A DNA stretch of 64,000 nt, from assembly GCF_031877795.1 (NCBI RefSeq), contig NC_133942.1, positions 4,774,001 to 4,838,000 of the forward strand. Direction: 5' to 3'. This document shows, one piece after another, positions 25,900 through 36,417 of the stretch. The number at the start of each line of letters is the position of its first letter. The stretch's first letter is position 1. A model generated the notes under the pieces. It worked only from the letters and a program-made list of their open reading frames with translations, did not search any database and was not told the origin of the DNA. This stretch comes from Strix aluco. Lineage: Eukaryota > Chordata > Aves > Strigiformes > Strigidae. The translations under genes and the position numbers were made by a program.

Positions 25900-25914
25900 A
25901 AGATGAAGCTAAAG
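25900..25914 (+). other. Candidate 15-nt microexon
   Basis: A strong pyrimidine tract with a UGC motif just before the acceptor (TCTCTCTCCCCCATGCTTAG) is followed by 15 nt reading K-M-K-L-K in phase 0. A good donor, AAAG/GTAAGAGC, comes next. Its size, frame preservation and upstream UGC resemble neuronal microexons. The host gene is unknown, and the pattern may be accidental. Confidence 0.15.
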
Positions 25915-26774
25915 GTAAGAGCAGTAACTCCATGTCTGATTCCAGGTCTCCCAGTCGAAAACCTCAATCAGGTGGTCAAGTGAGCTCTTCTTCCACCTCC
26001 ACCCCAGCTGCATCCCAGCTGCATTTCTACTGAATCTGTGATTGCTGTGATAAAATTGTAACTAAATTCTGTCAGCTCTGAAGCATGAACTATGAGGGTT
26101 GGTCTTTACCTCAGACATGTAATTACCTGTCTACAAATCTATGAAAATGTACAAGGAAAAAAAAAGAGGGAAAAGCAAGATCTCTGTCAAGTGAGAGAAA
26201 GGCTATCATTTCCCCCATTATTTTTTGTTTGTTTTCCTCCATTCACGGCAGTACATAGCTGTGCTTAAGCCAGCTAGGAACCTGCTCCAGAGATCAGTCT
26301 GCCTGATAAGCTACCTTGTCACTACTGACCCTCAAATCTATATAAGGACATAGGACTTTATTTTTGAAAACCCTGGGAAAATTCTCAAATCTGCAAGATC
26401 TTAAATCTGTTTCCCTGCATAAGAAAAACATCTTTATGGTGACTGAATCCTGAATTGCAATCAGAATGGCAGTACTATTTGTTAAATGCAAGTTACTTAA
26501 ATAATTCATTTTTCTTACTAATTATACAGTACGTGGTTAGCTTCAATGATCACATGTAATTAAAAGAGAGCGGTTTCTGCAGCACTGTCATGATTTTGAT
26601 GGTGCTGATTGAGAAGAGACTAAGATTTCCTGGTAGTCTACAGATTATGTGTTAATTAAGGGGTTTACATGGAGTGGCATGTGTATCCTGTGCTTGGAGA
26701 CATACCTTGAACATAGGCAATATCTCCTTATTTCCTAGAGGTCCTTAGATTTGGCTGAGGTCCCAGCTTATCAA

Positions 26775-26885
26775 AGCCTCTGCTTAATTTTAAATACATG
26801 CTTAAAGCATTTGGAAGTCAATGATGCTTAAGTATGTGCTTCAGATTTAGTTACACACTTGAGAATTTTGCTGAATCGAGGCCAC
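26775..26885. repeat. Ancient amniote interspersed repeat (family uncertain)
   Basis: The words CATGCTTAAAGC, GAAGTCAATG, CTTAAGTATGTGCTT and TTTTGCTGAATCGAGGCC resemble an old repeat common in birds and turtles. That repeat alternates 'gcttaagcatgtgctta' with 'gaagtcaatgg' and ends in 'ttgctgaatcggggcc'. I cannot name its class with certainty; a MITE-like DNA transposon is possible. A faint related fragment may lie near 46880-46910. Confidence 0.45.
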
Positions 26886-27674
26886 TGGCCGGCTGGGGAT
26901 GAAACCTCACTGGTACCTGTTCTTGCCCAAGGACATGTCTTATCCCCTTGATTAACCCATCCAGCATAGCAGGCTTGAAATGCCTTGGTGACTGTCATGG
27001 TTAGCTTTATTTCTTTTTAAAAACAATAGGCAAACCCCTAAGAGCTTGAAAAGCTTTTTCCCCAAGAAACTAAATGACAGTATATGTAGGAGGAAAAAAA
27101 TATTATCTCTGGCTATATTATTTTACCATGCCAACCTGTGGGGAAGCCTTACAGAAGATTACTGTGTAGTGGAAAAGGCTTGGTTTTCCGTGCATGCTTT
27201 AATGACTGGACCTTTGTTCTACCTTTTAACTGTGACCATTTAATAACTACTTGACTCACTTTGCCCTCAGCAGGATGTTGCATGTAGCTTCACTGTGTTG
27301 AAGAACACAGCTGAAATTAAAAATGTAATTTAACGAATCGGTTGGTAACAGACAGATTACCCAGTAGCCTGCCTGTGGAGCGGACCTTCGTAAGCATCCT
27401 TCTATACAAGAATGCTTCCTAGACAAAAATTAACTTACAGGTGTTATGCAGTATGTTCCCAGGTCATGACCTCTGCAGTCTTTAAATCCTGTGTGAAAAA
27501 TCTCTTACTGAATGTTTAGCCACCAGCAAAATGAAAGGAAGTTCTCTAACAAAAAGAGTTGGGAAGTGGGTTTAGGTGTCTTTGCAGTGGACCCTGGGAA
27601 ATACATGAGTTGGTCTCTTCTCTGAAGAGTTCAGGATTTAAACATACAAGTCAGACTCAAGATGGGAGGGGAAG

Positions 27675-27778
27675 GCAGCTCCGAGAGGAAGGTGACATGC
27701 CTAAAGGTGGCACAAGAGGACAGTAGCAGAGCTGGAATTATACCCCAGGCTCCCAGTGCAGCGCCTGTGCACTGTGTC
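27675..27778 (+). repeat. MIR SINE fragment
   Basis: The order GGTGACATGCCTAAAGGTGG, CACA, GTAGCAGAGCTGGAATTA, CCCCAGGCTCCCAGTGCAG follows the 3' half of the MIR consensus ('agtgacttgcccaaggtcacacagc ... ggcagagctgggattcgaacccaggtctcc'). It is plus strand, partial and diverged. Confidence 0.65.
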
Positions 27779-28337
27779 AGCAGGAATCCTTGCAGGCTTT
27801 GACTGCTGCTCCTTGAGGTCTGGCACCTGCATTCAGACATGGGCAAACCCTATATGGAAGGACGTTATTATCTACAGGCCATCACGGTGGGTAGAGAAAC
27901 TGTAGGAAGCAATTCTGTATACCCAGAAAAATTGAGGAGGCCTCCTGAGCTCTTCAGCTTGAGTGAGGAGGTACCTGGAGGAGGCAGGTGGCTGACAGCC
28001 ATGGACTGGGGGCAGAGTGATCAAGAAAAAAAAGAGAAAGCATGTTTTGACTGAATATATCAGTGGATTTCAGATCTCTGGGCTTCAGCTCAGTTCTTGC
28101 AAGGAAATCTTTCCTACTGAAAAACCCAAGCTAGCAAATTCGCCCAAAGCCCTGTTTCATTGGAGAGAGATCTCTCAACATGATTAATGTCCATCTAGTC
28201 TACAGGTCCCAACCAGACAGTGGAGCAAGGGAAATGAAGGTTTCAGTTTGAGAGAAAATTCTCAGTTGCCCTGAGGGAAGAACAACAGGTCTTTCTGCCT
28301 GGTCTCTGAAAACAAATTCATTGGACCTGACTCTCCT

Positions 28338-28605
28338 GTCAGGCAGGGATAGGGCAAGAAGTAATGGATTTGGATTGCTGTGGGAAAGATTTGGGTTACA
28401 TGTTAGGAAATTCTTCCTGTAGTGAGGATAGCTTAGCCATGCAATAGCTTTTTTTAGGGTTTTTTTAAGTGGTTTTATTAGATGTGGTGGAAGGTGACGT
28501 TGCTGTCTATGGTTGGAAGCTACCAAGGTAGACCTTAGTGTTGTTCCTGCTCCACACTCTCTCTTACCCAACGTCCATAGAAAATCAGATCAGATGACAT
28601 CCTAT
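28338..28605 (+). repeat. Ancient CR1/L3-type LINE 3' fragment
   Basis: AGGGATAGGGCAAGAAGTAA, TGGATTTGGATTGC, AGATTTGGGTTACATGTTAG and GAAATTCTTCCT match the CR1 C-terminal coding region ('gacaaggagtaatggg ... ggagatttaggttagatattaggaaaaacttcct'). A degenerate 'gatcagatgacatcc' near 28585 may be the 3' UTR motif 'gattagatgacctcc'. No coding potential remains. It lies upstream of the RT fragment at 28905, in the wrong order to be the same insertion. Confidence 0.7.
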
Positions 28606-28904
28606 TTTGAGTGTCTCATGTCAGGCTTAATTCTTTGTGCTGTGTCTCTTTGTGAAAAGACTCAAGTGTCCTTGACTGTAGCAGCCCTCTCTGGAGAGAT
28701 AATTCTTTCGTACCTCTACTTCTACCTGTACCCTCTGGCTCTCTCTTCGTCTGGCCCATGCCCAAAATGATGCAAAAATGTGTACACTCCATCACAACAG
28801 AAACAGCAACAGGAGGCAAAGATTCAAGATGAATATTTTTCTTACGAAATCTTCATTTACAGTTAGTTTGCGGCTGTTTTTTTAGAAATAATAAATTTAC
28901 TGTA

Positions 28905-29300
28905 ATAGGAGTGAGTCAGCATGGATATATTGCAGGTAAATCATGTCAGACTAATTTGATCACTTATGCTAATGAAATAACTATCAGTCTAGATAGCATA
29001 AATCTATCTGGTTGTCCAGAAGGTTTTAAGAAAATTTTGTGTGATGGATTATAGTACAAACTCCCTAAACGTAGGTTAAAATAATCTATTATTGAAAAGG
29101 GGAAAATAATGGCAAGAAGGCAGAGTCATGGCTTGGAGCTAAGGGTGAGTGTCAATGACGAGGTGACTGAGGAGCAGATCTTCTGCTGCGGCTCTTTAAT
29201 ATTTTTATTAAAGATTTACGCAACACCGCGGCATGTAGGATCATTAAATTTGCAGATGATACAGAGCTAAAGGGATCAGGCAAAAGACCTACTGGTCTTT
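28905..29300 (+). repeat. Ancient CR1/L3-type LINE fragment (RT domain)
   Basis: GAGTCAGCATGGATATAT, GTAAATCATGTCAGACTAAT and TGATCACTTATGCTAATGA match the RT segment that encodes 'SQHGF..GKSCLTNLI.FYDEI' in CR1. About 230 nt later one frame reads LFNIFIKDL, followed by IIKFADDTELKGS. The catalytic FADD box is therefore still legible, although the frame between the two parts is broken. Plus strand, old and inactive. Confidence 0.75.
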
Positions 29301-30639
29301 CTTTGCAGAGAAATTGCTTTTTGGCAGTATAATCTTGATAAATTATGTAAAGAGACTCAAAACTACAATATGATCTTGACTGGACCAAGATGCTCCATGG
29401 CAGTTACAGTACCTTTAACAGAGAATTAGAGAACTGGAATCTTTTCAGTGGAGATGGGGGGGTTTATATCATAACGTGAGGTCGAGGTGTGGGGGTGAGA
29501 GGAATCACCAGCAGGAGGAAGGAGAGAGATTTTTTCCTCCATTTTTAAATTTTTTGAGTCCTTCATACACTCTCACCATAAACATTTGCACAGCAGTGTT
29601 TGATAGAAAGTACTGGGGGTGGTCGTGTTTTATTATTGTATATAAAATACATATTCTGTTTGTAGCTGATGCAGCAATTACGTCTGAGAGGACTTGTATT
29701 TATGTCTCTGAGGACTTCCCTGTTGCTGACTACCTGCAGTGGAAGGAGGAGGAGCTGGGTAGGAACAAAACGTTCTTGTTCTCCTGTGTTCACACGCTAA
29801 GTTAACTGGGAGCAGACACTACACTTCTAGCTCCTATCCTACGGCAGTACACAGCAATGGTGAAGTGTAGCCATATCCCAGCCACTTTTAGCTGTGTAAA
29901 TATTACTCCTATTGTACCTATCATCTGAGCTACCGGACTTCACGTTCATGTGGGTTTCTGGTTTTAGACGTTCTTCATTACACAACGTCTGGGCAACATC
30001 TTGCCAGTCCAGGCAAGAAAGGCACTTCCTCGGCTTCAGCCTGCTCCCATCGGGTGTGAGACAGCTGAGCTGTCCAGTGGGCAACACTCGATGCTTCCCG
30101 GCACATTTTCTACCAATTTTAATTTAAGAGTGATGTGATGACTGTGCTGCTCCAGTGACAGTGCTACACATGCTCTTCTTTCTGCCCCTCTGGGAAAAAA
30201 AATGTTCAATCTTTGGAAAATGTACTATAACTAGTGGCTGATTTGTCGCATGAGATTCTGAGTAGGGGAAGAGTGAAAATAACAGGGGAGTGTTTTTTCC
30301 TCTATTTTGGTCTCTGATTTAAATCAGCTTCTGAGGCAGCATTCATTTCTGGGAGAAGAGTGATGCTTTTGGATTGAGATTTCTGCAACAGAAGCAATGT
30401 TCTGGGGTAGCAAACCCCTGTATTTCAGAGTTAGTGTAGATGTTTAAAGGCGGCCAGTTACACTGACAGTATACCCAGATGCCATGTTCCTGATTTCTCT
30501 GCTGCCGAGAAGCTGAATTGCAAATCTTCAGACATCTTTTATCGTTAACAGAAGGGCAAAAAAATTAAAATAAATCTGTTAAATAAATCAAAGATAGACC
30601 TGAAGAAGAAATATGAAATCCCTGTGTAGTAGGTATAAC

Positions 30640-31060
30640 TCATTCTTACTGCCAGTTCAAAATCAACCATAGCAGGAGAATTTCATGATACCACTGTTTA
30701 ATGAAATTAGACTTGACACTAGCCAGTTACCTTTTATTTTGGTTGGTTAGGATTTGCAATTGTTTGACACTCATTAGAAATCACAGAAACCTGTTTTAAG
30801 GGCAGGCAAATTAAGATTCCCTCTTGCCATACGAGATTACTCATCACACCACAGCTACACGCTAATTGGAAAATAACTGTTGAATGAGCAGGTCTTACAC
30901 AAGCTGTCATCTGAGCATGTCAGGTACCAGAGGTGATCTCGCAAAGAATTTGGTCATGCATGCAACAGCTAAGAAAAAACTTTTGCAGGAAATTAATGCT
31001 ACAATAACTTACCAGATGCAAAAATAATTATTAATCCTTAATGATCCTGGTAATTTCTTT
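30640..31060. promoter_or_regulatory. Candidate conserved non-coding element
   Basis: The interval is AT-rich, has no repeat signature and no long open frame. It contains repeated homeobox-type cores (CTAATTGG, GAAATTAATGC, AATAATTATTAATCC) and CAATTG/CATGCATGC words. This texture is common in developmental enhancers. Inference only; no conservation data are available. Confidence 0.15.
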
Positions 31061-31616
31061 CTGGGAATTTACCTGACCTTCTGTTTACTTCAGTGCCTCC
31101 AGCGTGAGAACACGATTCCTTACCTGAACTTCAGCCCTGGCTTTTTTTAATTCAGAGCTTGCCAGTGAGTTAGAGAAACCCTAGGATTTTCTGGGCCAAG
31201 CCAGGCTTCCAGGGAAAAGACCTCTGAAGGCTACACTCAAAAGACAACAGGGCAAGCTGCTAGCTCCAAGCCATACCACCTTCCATCTCCTGCTAAAGGC
31301 AAATCTTGTTTAGCTAAACCAGAACACAGTGGAACGGGGGAGAAGTTTAGCTAATTCTTGCAAAAAGGCTGCGTACTGCAAAGGGTTGTCCAGGAAGCAT
31401 TGTGAGGTCTGGCAGGGAGATAAGCAGATGCAGAGAGAGGCTTCTTAGTGCTTATGCCTGCATTAGCAAGCAGCAGGGTGCAGTAGAAGCAGATCTGGTG
31501 AGTGAAACATTTGGTGCTGGTGTGCTATGTATGTTTGGGGGGATTTACCTGGGTAAGTCTGATCTGGCCCCATGGCTTGGAACATTCAATAGCAGCTGGG
31601 TGGATTTTTGGAGCTT

Positions 31617-31624
31617 GTTTTGTC
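31617..31624. repeat. Probable CR1 target-site duplication (left)
   Basis: GTTTTGTC here is repeated exactly at 32567-32574, flanking the CR1 copy on both sides. Confidence 0.6.
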
Positions 31625-32566
31625 ATTTAGTCCACTTGTCCATCATCTTTGTTGGCAACATGGACACTGGGACCGAGTGCACCCTCAGCAGGTTCACTGA
31701 CAACACCGAGCTGTGTGGTGCGGTCACACGCTGGATCCATCCAGAGGGACCTGGACAGGCTGGAGAGGTGGGACAAACCTCATGGAGTTCAGCAAGGCCA
31801 AGGGCAAGGTCCTGCCCATGGATTGGGGCAATCCCAAGCACAAATCCAGGCTGGGCCATGAGTGGCTGGAGAGCAGCCCCAAGGAGAAGGACTTGGGGGG
31901 ATTAGTGGGTGGAAAACTGACTGTGAGCCAGCAACGTGCGCTCACAGCCCAGAAAGCCAACGGTACCCTGGGCTGCATCCAGAGAAGTGTGGCCAGCAGG
32001 TCAAGGGAGGGGATTCTCCCCCTCTACTCTGCCCTCGTGAGACCCCCCCTGCAGTGCTGTGTCCAGCTCTGGGGGCACCAACATAAGAGGGACATGAACC
32101 TGCTCGAGCAGGTCCAGAGGAGGCCACGAAGATACTCAGGGGGCTGGAGCACCTCCCTTATGGGGCAGGCTGAGAGAGTTGGGGGTGTTCAGCCTGGAGA
32201 ATAGGAGGCTCCAGGGAGACCTTCTAGCGGCCTCCCAGGACTTAAAGGGGCTACAGGAAAGCTGGGGAGGGACTCTTGATCAGGGAGTGTAGGGGTAGGA
32301 TGAAGGGTAACAGTTTTAAATTGAAAGAGTACCCTCTAGGTTAGATATAAGGAAGAAATTCTTTACTGTGTGGATGATGAGACACTGGCACAGGTTGCCC
32401 AGAGAAGCTGTGGCTGCCCCCTACCTGGAAGGGTTCAAGGCCAGGTTGGACGGGGCTTTGAGCAACCTGGGCTAGTGGAAGGTGTCCCTGTCCATGGCAG
32501 GGGGGTTGGAGCTAGATGGTCTTTAAGGTCCCTTCCAACACAAACCATTCTATGATTCTATGATTA
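31625..32566 (+). repeat. CR1 LINE, 5'-truncated, about 940 bp
   Basis: This is the 3' part of a CR1 ORF2 plus its short 3' UTR. In order it reads the RT catalytic region (ECTLSRFTDNTELCG near 31675-31720), then ESSPKEKDLGGLV, KANGTLGC, SVASRSRE, ILPLYSALVRP and KRDMNLLEQVQRR. The 3' UTR ends with the octamer tail ATTCTATGATTCTATGATTA. The catalytic FADD box is altered to FTDN, with the second aspartate lost, and there are frameshifts after about 31750. The element is therefore dead. An identical 8-bp repeat GTTTTGTC flanks it, marking insertion borders. CR1 retrotransposes by target-primed reverse transcription and is usually 5'-truncated like this. Confidence 0.95.
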
Positions 32567-32574
32567 GTTTTGTC
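32567..32574. repeat. Probable CR1 target-site duplication (right)
   Basis: This is the second copy of GTTTTGTC, immediately after the CR1 3' octamer tail. Confidence 0.6.
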
Positions 32575-32810
32575 TGAAAGGAATCCAGTTCTGCAGTGTG
32601 AACCTAAAGTGGGGAAAGTCAGGAGTCACCTCAAAATGGCTGTCCTGCTCCAAAATAAAATAAATGCCAATACAGCTGTAGAAGAGTCTGCAGGAACCTG
32701 GTTAAACTGGCCTCTCATTCCCACAAATAGCTAATGAAAGTTAATCTGAACATGCACAGCCTATTTTATTGTTTTTATAACATATTCACTTTGAAATGCT
32801 TTTGTTCCAG

Positions 32811-33108
32811 GGAAGCAATACTTTGCAATCAGGAAGTTGCTTGTTTTGGGATTAGCATTGCTGTTGCCCCCGGGGGAAGGGATGGCACTGTCTGGACAGA
32901 CTTTGGATCTGCCAGAGAAACTTTCATCTGGTACTCCACCCGAGATTCAGTCTACAAGTGGAAAAGTTGCCTGGTTCCCACTGATGACTTTGGATTTAGG
33001 AGGCAAGAGACGGTGTGCTGTGTGGGGCACAGCATCAGATGAGAAGTGTAGTTCACCCACTATCTGTGACATGACTTTCCAGCCTCAGTTAGGCAGGAAG
33101 ATATACAG
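32811..33108 (+). other. Candidate coding exon, 298 nt open (unrecognised)
   Basis: TGCTTTTGTTCCAG ends at 32810 (acceptor) and a near-consensus donor, ATACAG/GTAAGA, follows at 33109. The whole 298 nt are open in one frame: two nt, then KQYFAIRKLLVLGLALLLPP near the start and MTFQPQLGRKIY near the end, leaving two nt. A second frame is also open for much of the way, which weakens the case. There is a hydrophobic stretch (LLVLGLALLL) but no domain I recognise. It starts 245 bp after the CR1 copy and is not CR1-like. It may be a lineage-specific exon or chance. Confidence 0.2.
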
Positions 33109-34044
33109 GTAAGATTAGCTTTATCAGTTTATTCTTTGCAATGCATTCAGTTTTTTATCAGAAAAATACACTCCTCGTATCACACTGCCCAAGTCTCTGT
33201 GTTCCCCGTGTATTCCAACAGAGGATGAATTTTCACTTCTGACAGTTCAGCTTGCAAATCCAAGGGAGAGATGGAAAAAAGACCCTTCTGCGTCAGTGTG
33301 ATGATTGATCACTTTTTATTTTTCCTCAGGTGCCAGGTCTGGATTTGAAATAGAAAAGTAGGATACTATTTTATGGAGTTACTTTAGGAGGGGGCCCTGA
33401 ACGAGGAATGTAGAGTGCTGTAAGATGGGGCTGGAGAGATCAGACAGGAACCAGGAGAACAAAAGCCGCCACTGTTAGAGATCTGGGAGTTGGTGTTGGA
33501 TGAAGCGGGGCCTCCCGCTGTTCGCTGCTCACTGTTGCTGTGGCCAGGCTGGCATCGCTGTGCAAGGGGAAATGCAGGCGAAGAGCTAATCTATCGAAAC
33601 AGAAGGACAGACTTAGCTTGAGAAGATGAGCATGCTGAGCTGGTTTCTGCTCTGTTACACCCTGAAACCTCACTGATATCTGTACAGCTCCCCAGCTGTA
33701 ACTAGGAGCAGACAGGGGTTCTTTATGCATTTTCTCCAGAGCCAGACTGGTGAGGATTTGTTGAGAACTGGAGAAACTGATACTGAGATTTTCAGCTCGG
33801 CAGGAGGGAATCTATGTTTGCTTAATTTGGGAAGAGACAGTCCTATAACTTACAGTAAAGCTTAAGCAGTGGAAGTATCCCCCCGAGCATAGTGTAGACT
33901 TTGAGGCAGCTATGAAAAGTCTTTCAGGCTGCCCGAGCCTTTCCACGGTGCTTTCTCCATTCCTTCAAATACAAAGAAATGCCTGCTCCAAACAGTTTGT
34001 GCAAGAACTAGACCCCGGTCTAGAAATCTAGGGATTACGACAGC

Positions 34045-34620
34045 CATGTTTAGTCTAACCACCTGTATAATTTCTCCCAGAAGGTGAGTTAAAGAGTGCC
34101 TTCTGAAAAACAGCTAATCTCATAATTTCACCTAGTTCTCTGGAAAGCTTTTCCAGTACTGAATGGCCTTCACTGATGTTTCTGTTATGTTTTATTTCAA
34201 GGTTAAATTTCTAATTGCCAGCTTTTGCAGTTGTCTTGAAAGAGGCATCGTGGTACCCAAAAGCCCTCTCTCACAACTGCCTCCACCGTATTAGTGCCCA
34301 TAGCAGTAATCAGATCCTGTCTCAGGCACATCTTCCATAAGCCGACAGGCTTGGGCTCCTTCAGAAGCACACTGAACAGCTTCTGTTTCCCAGCTCCAGG
34401 GTCATGTTTTGGCTTTGCCTGGATCGCTTCTGTATTTTCTCGTTCTCCACGAAGGAAGGAACATAGCTTGAACACGGCTTTGCAGCAGATTGTGGCTAGA
34501 GCCGTGTACGAGCAGGAACGCTTCCTGCTGGGGTCTGCAACTGCCCTTTCTAACCACCGAGGGATGGGAGGAGTTGCCTAATGGCAGCTTTAGGACTACG
34601 GCAGGTCTCTGTGATGTCCT
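34045..34620 (-). repeat. Ancient CR1/L3-type LINE, 3' part
   Basis: Plus-strand words such as TAGTCTAACCACCTGTATAA, TTCCAGTACTGAATGGCC, TTTATTTCAAGGTTAAATTT and CTAATTGCCAGC match the reverse complement of an ancient amniote CR1. So do CAGATCCTGTCTCAGGCA, ATAAGCCGACAGGCTTGGGC and TTGAACACGGCTTTGCAGCA. It is diverged and non-coding. The element continues at 35056 after interruption by a younger CR1. Confidence 0.75.
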
Positions 34621-34627
34621 CTAAGTT
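34621..34627. repeat. Probable target-site duplication (3' side of nested CR1)
   Basis: CTAAGTT here recurs at 35049-35055. The last five bases (AAGTT) cannot be CR1 sequence, because the sister copy reads differently at that point. Confidence 0.5.
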
Positions 34628-35050
34628 ACAGAATCACAGAATCATCTCGGTTGGAAAAGCCCTTGAAGCTCCTCCAGTCCAACCATGAACCTCACCCTGA
34701 CCGTTCCCAACTCCACCAGATCCCTCAGCGCTGGGTCAACCCGACTCTTCAACCCCTCCAGGGGTGGGGACTCCCCCCCTGCCCTGGGCAGCCCATTCCA
34801 ACACCTAACAACCTGTTCTGTAAAGAAATCCTTCCTAAGAGCCAGTCTGACCCTGCCCTGGCGCAGCTTGAGGCCATTCCCTCTTGTCCTGGTGCTGGTT
34901 CCTTGGCTCAAGAGACTCATCCCCCCTCTCTGCACTCTCCTTTCAGGGACTTGGAGAGGGCCATGAGGTCTCCCCCCAGCCTCCTCTTCTCCAGACTAAA
35001 CCCCCCCAGTTCCCTCAGCCGCTCCTCATAAGACCTGTGCTCCAGACCCT
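34628..35050 (-). repeat. Young CR1 LINE, 5'-truncated, nested in older CR1
   Basis: On the minus strand this encodes the CR1 ORF2 C-terminus without interruption: [20 protein letters not shown], then RKDFFTEQVVRCWNGLPR and ending GLEELQGLFQPR at its stop. The plus strand starts with ACAGAATCACAGAATCATC, the reverse of the CR1 tail. The copy is truncated at CCAGACCCT, compared with about 45 bp more in the copy at 41.3 kb. It sits inside an ancient CR1 of the same orientation and is therefore younger than it. Confidence 0.95.
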
Positions 35051-35055
35051 AAGTT

Positions 35056-35330
35056 CTTTTCAAAGCGACTCCTTTCTGAGGCAGCGTCCTGTAAGTGTAA
35101 CCTGCATTTCTGGTTTCAGATGTCTTACCTTGTATTTGACTTTTTAAATCATATTTCACTGGAGTGTGGCCAACTTTCAGTTATTTCAGATCGCTCTATG
35201 TTGATAGTCCTATCCTGCTTGTTGTTTCCCTACTGCCAATCTTGTTGGCATCTGCAAACTTCACCACAACAAGGATTTATATAGCGTAATTTAGATCACT
35301 GATAAAAATATTGAATAAAATGGTAATGGG
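35056..35330 (-). repeat. Ancient CR1/L3-type LINE, continuation
   Basis: TGCATTTCTGGTTTCAGATG, TCTTACCTTGTATTTGAC, GTGTGGCCAACTTTCAG, GATAGTCCTATCCTGC, GGCATCTGCAAACTTCACCA and ATCACTGATAAAAATATTGA follow the same ancient minus-strand CR1 as 34045-34620. The two parts are in the correct order and orientation, separated only by the younger insertion. Confidence 0.75.
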
Positions 35331-36417
35331 AGTTTTACTCTTCTATTATCCCAGGTATTTTTACTCAGATATTTTACGTTTATTGAATCATGGCTATTGC
35401 AGCATCCAGTAAATACGCCTTTGAAGAATAGCCAGTTTCCAGGAATGCTATCCACCTTAAATGTATATTCCCAGTCCATTATGCCGGCAAGTGAGGTTAA
35501 GGCTTGAGAAAATAGAAATGTTAAATGCATAGGTGTGTGCGTCACTGCCTGGTGCCAGATTGTTTGCACAAATGTAACCAGATCATGCCCTGTGGTATCT
35601 AGGCAACTTGCTGGTTTTTAGATCAACAATTAACTCTTTGGCCTTCAGAGGTCCAGCAGAAGGTTCTCCCATGCAGATTGCAGCAGTTTCTGGGCTGAAG
35701 GCATTATTGTTTGGGAAGAACTTTTGTTCCTGGCTTTATGAGATGTCTAGGAGCCAGCTTCTGGGTTGAAGCTCACCACAGTAATGCAACTTTGCTCTGT
35801 GCCATCATGTGGACAGGAAGTGACAGCCATGCTGGACATTCTCCTTGCAGTGGCACCCACCTCGTGAAACAGTGTTCATGCACATTTTCAATGTTTCTTT
35901 TCAGTTACCAACCTGGATGTCAGTGGGGATCAGGGCTGGCTCTGATTGCTGTGGAGTGATCTGGATCTGCCAGCTTATCCAGAGGCAGTGGAGGTGTCTG
36001 CAGGTGGGTGCCCACGTTCCCAGCACAGCAGTGCAGGATCCGTTCTGCAGGGCTCAGGCAGAAGCTGAAACCAAGGGAGCTTCAGACTCTGTAAGAGCTG
36101 TGGACAGGGAAGGCACCCAGAGAGGTACCTTTGGCCTCCCGCAAGTTTGGTGGGTTGTTCAGGGCCTCTAATGGCTACAGCCCAGGAGCTCATTTAAATC
36201 ACAGGTTATGAGGGTTGTAAACCCAGGAGATTGTTCATAAACACCCCTTTCACCCTCTAAATCTAGACTCAGGGCAGCTATCACCTGAGTTTGGGAGGTG
36301 TTGGCGCAGTAGGATCTGCACCTTTTGCAGAGCTTCCTCAGAGGAGAGGGGTCACTGTTGCAGGTAGGGGCACAGGCAGCTCTTCCGACAGCGACTGTGT
36401 AGCAACTCTCTGTTCAG

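Larger units (their letters stand above)
12351..26774. other. Mostly unique sequence with scattered candidate elements
   Basis: No gene was recognised in these 14 kb. Items listed separately are a 17-bp tandem duplication (14124-14157), a homeodomain-rich block (14740-14860), splice-bounded intervals at 21991-22017, 25090-25166 and 25900-25914, and a T16 run at 20312-20327. A CpG-richer patch lies at about 16880-16990. A short perfect inverted repeat (GTGTGAGC / GCTCACAC, 2-nt spacer) lies at 19588-19605. Confidence 0.45.
29301..31624. other. Unique AT-rich sequence, no recognised gene
   Basis: No gene was seen. The part 30640-31060 is AT-rich and non-repetitive with many homeodomain-type ATTA/TAAT words (for example ATAATTATTAATCC near 31023), and is listed as a candidate conserved element. 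Confidence 0.45.

Noticed and set aside
31713-32204. 163-codon open frame on the plus strand
   Set aside because: It is part of the CR1 reverse transcriptase ORF with frameshifts, not a host gene.
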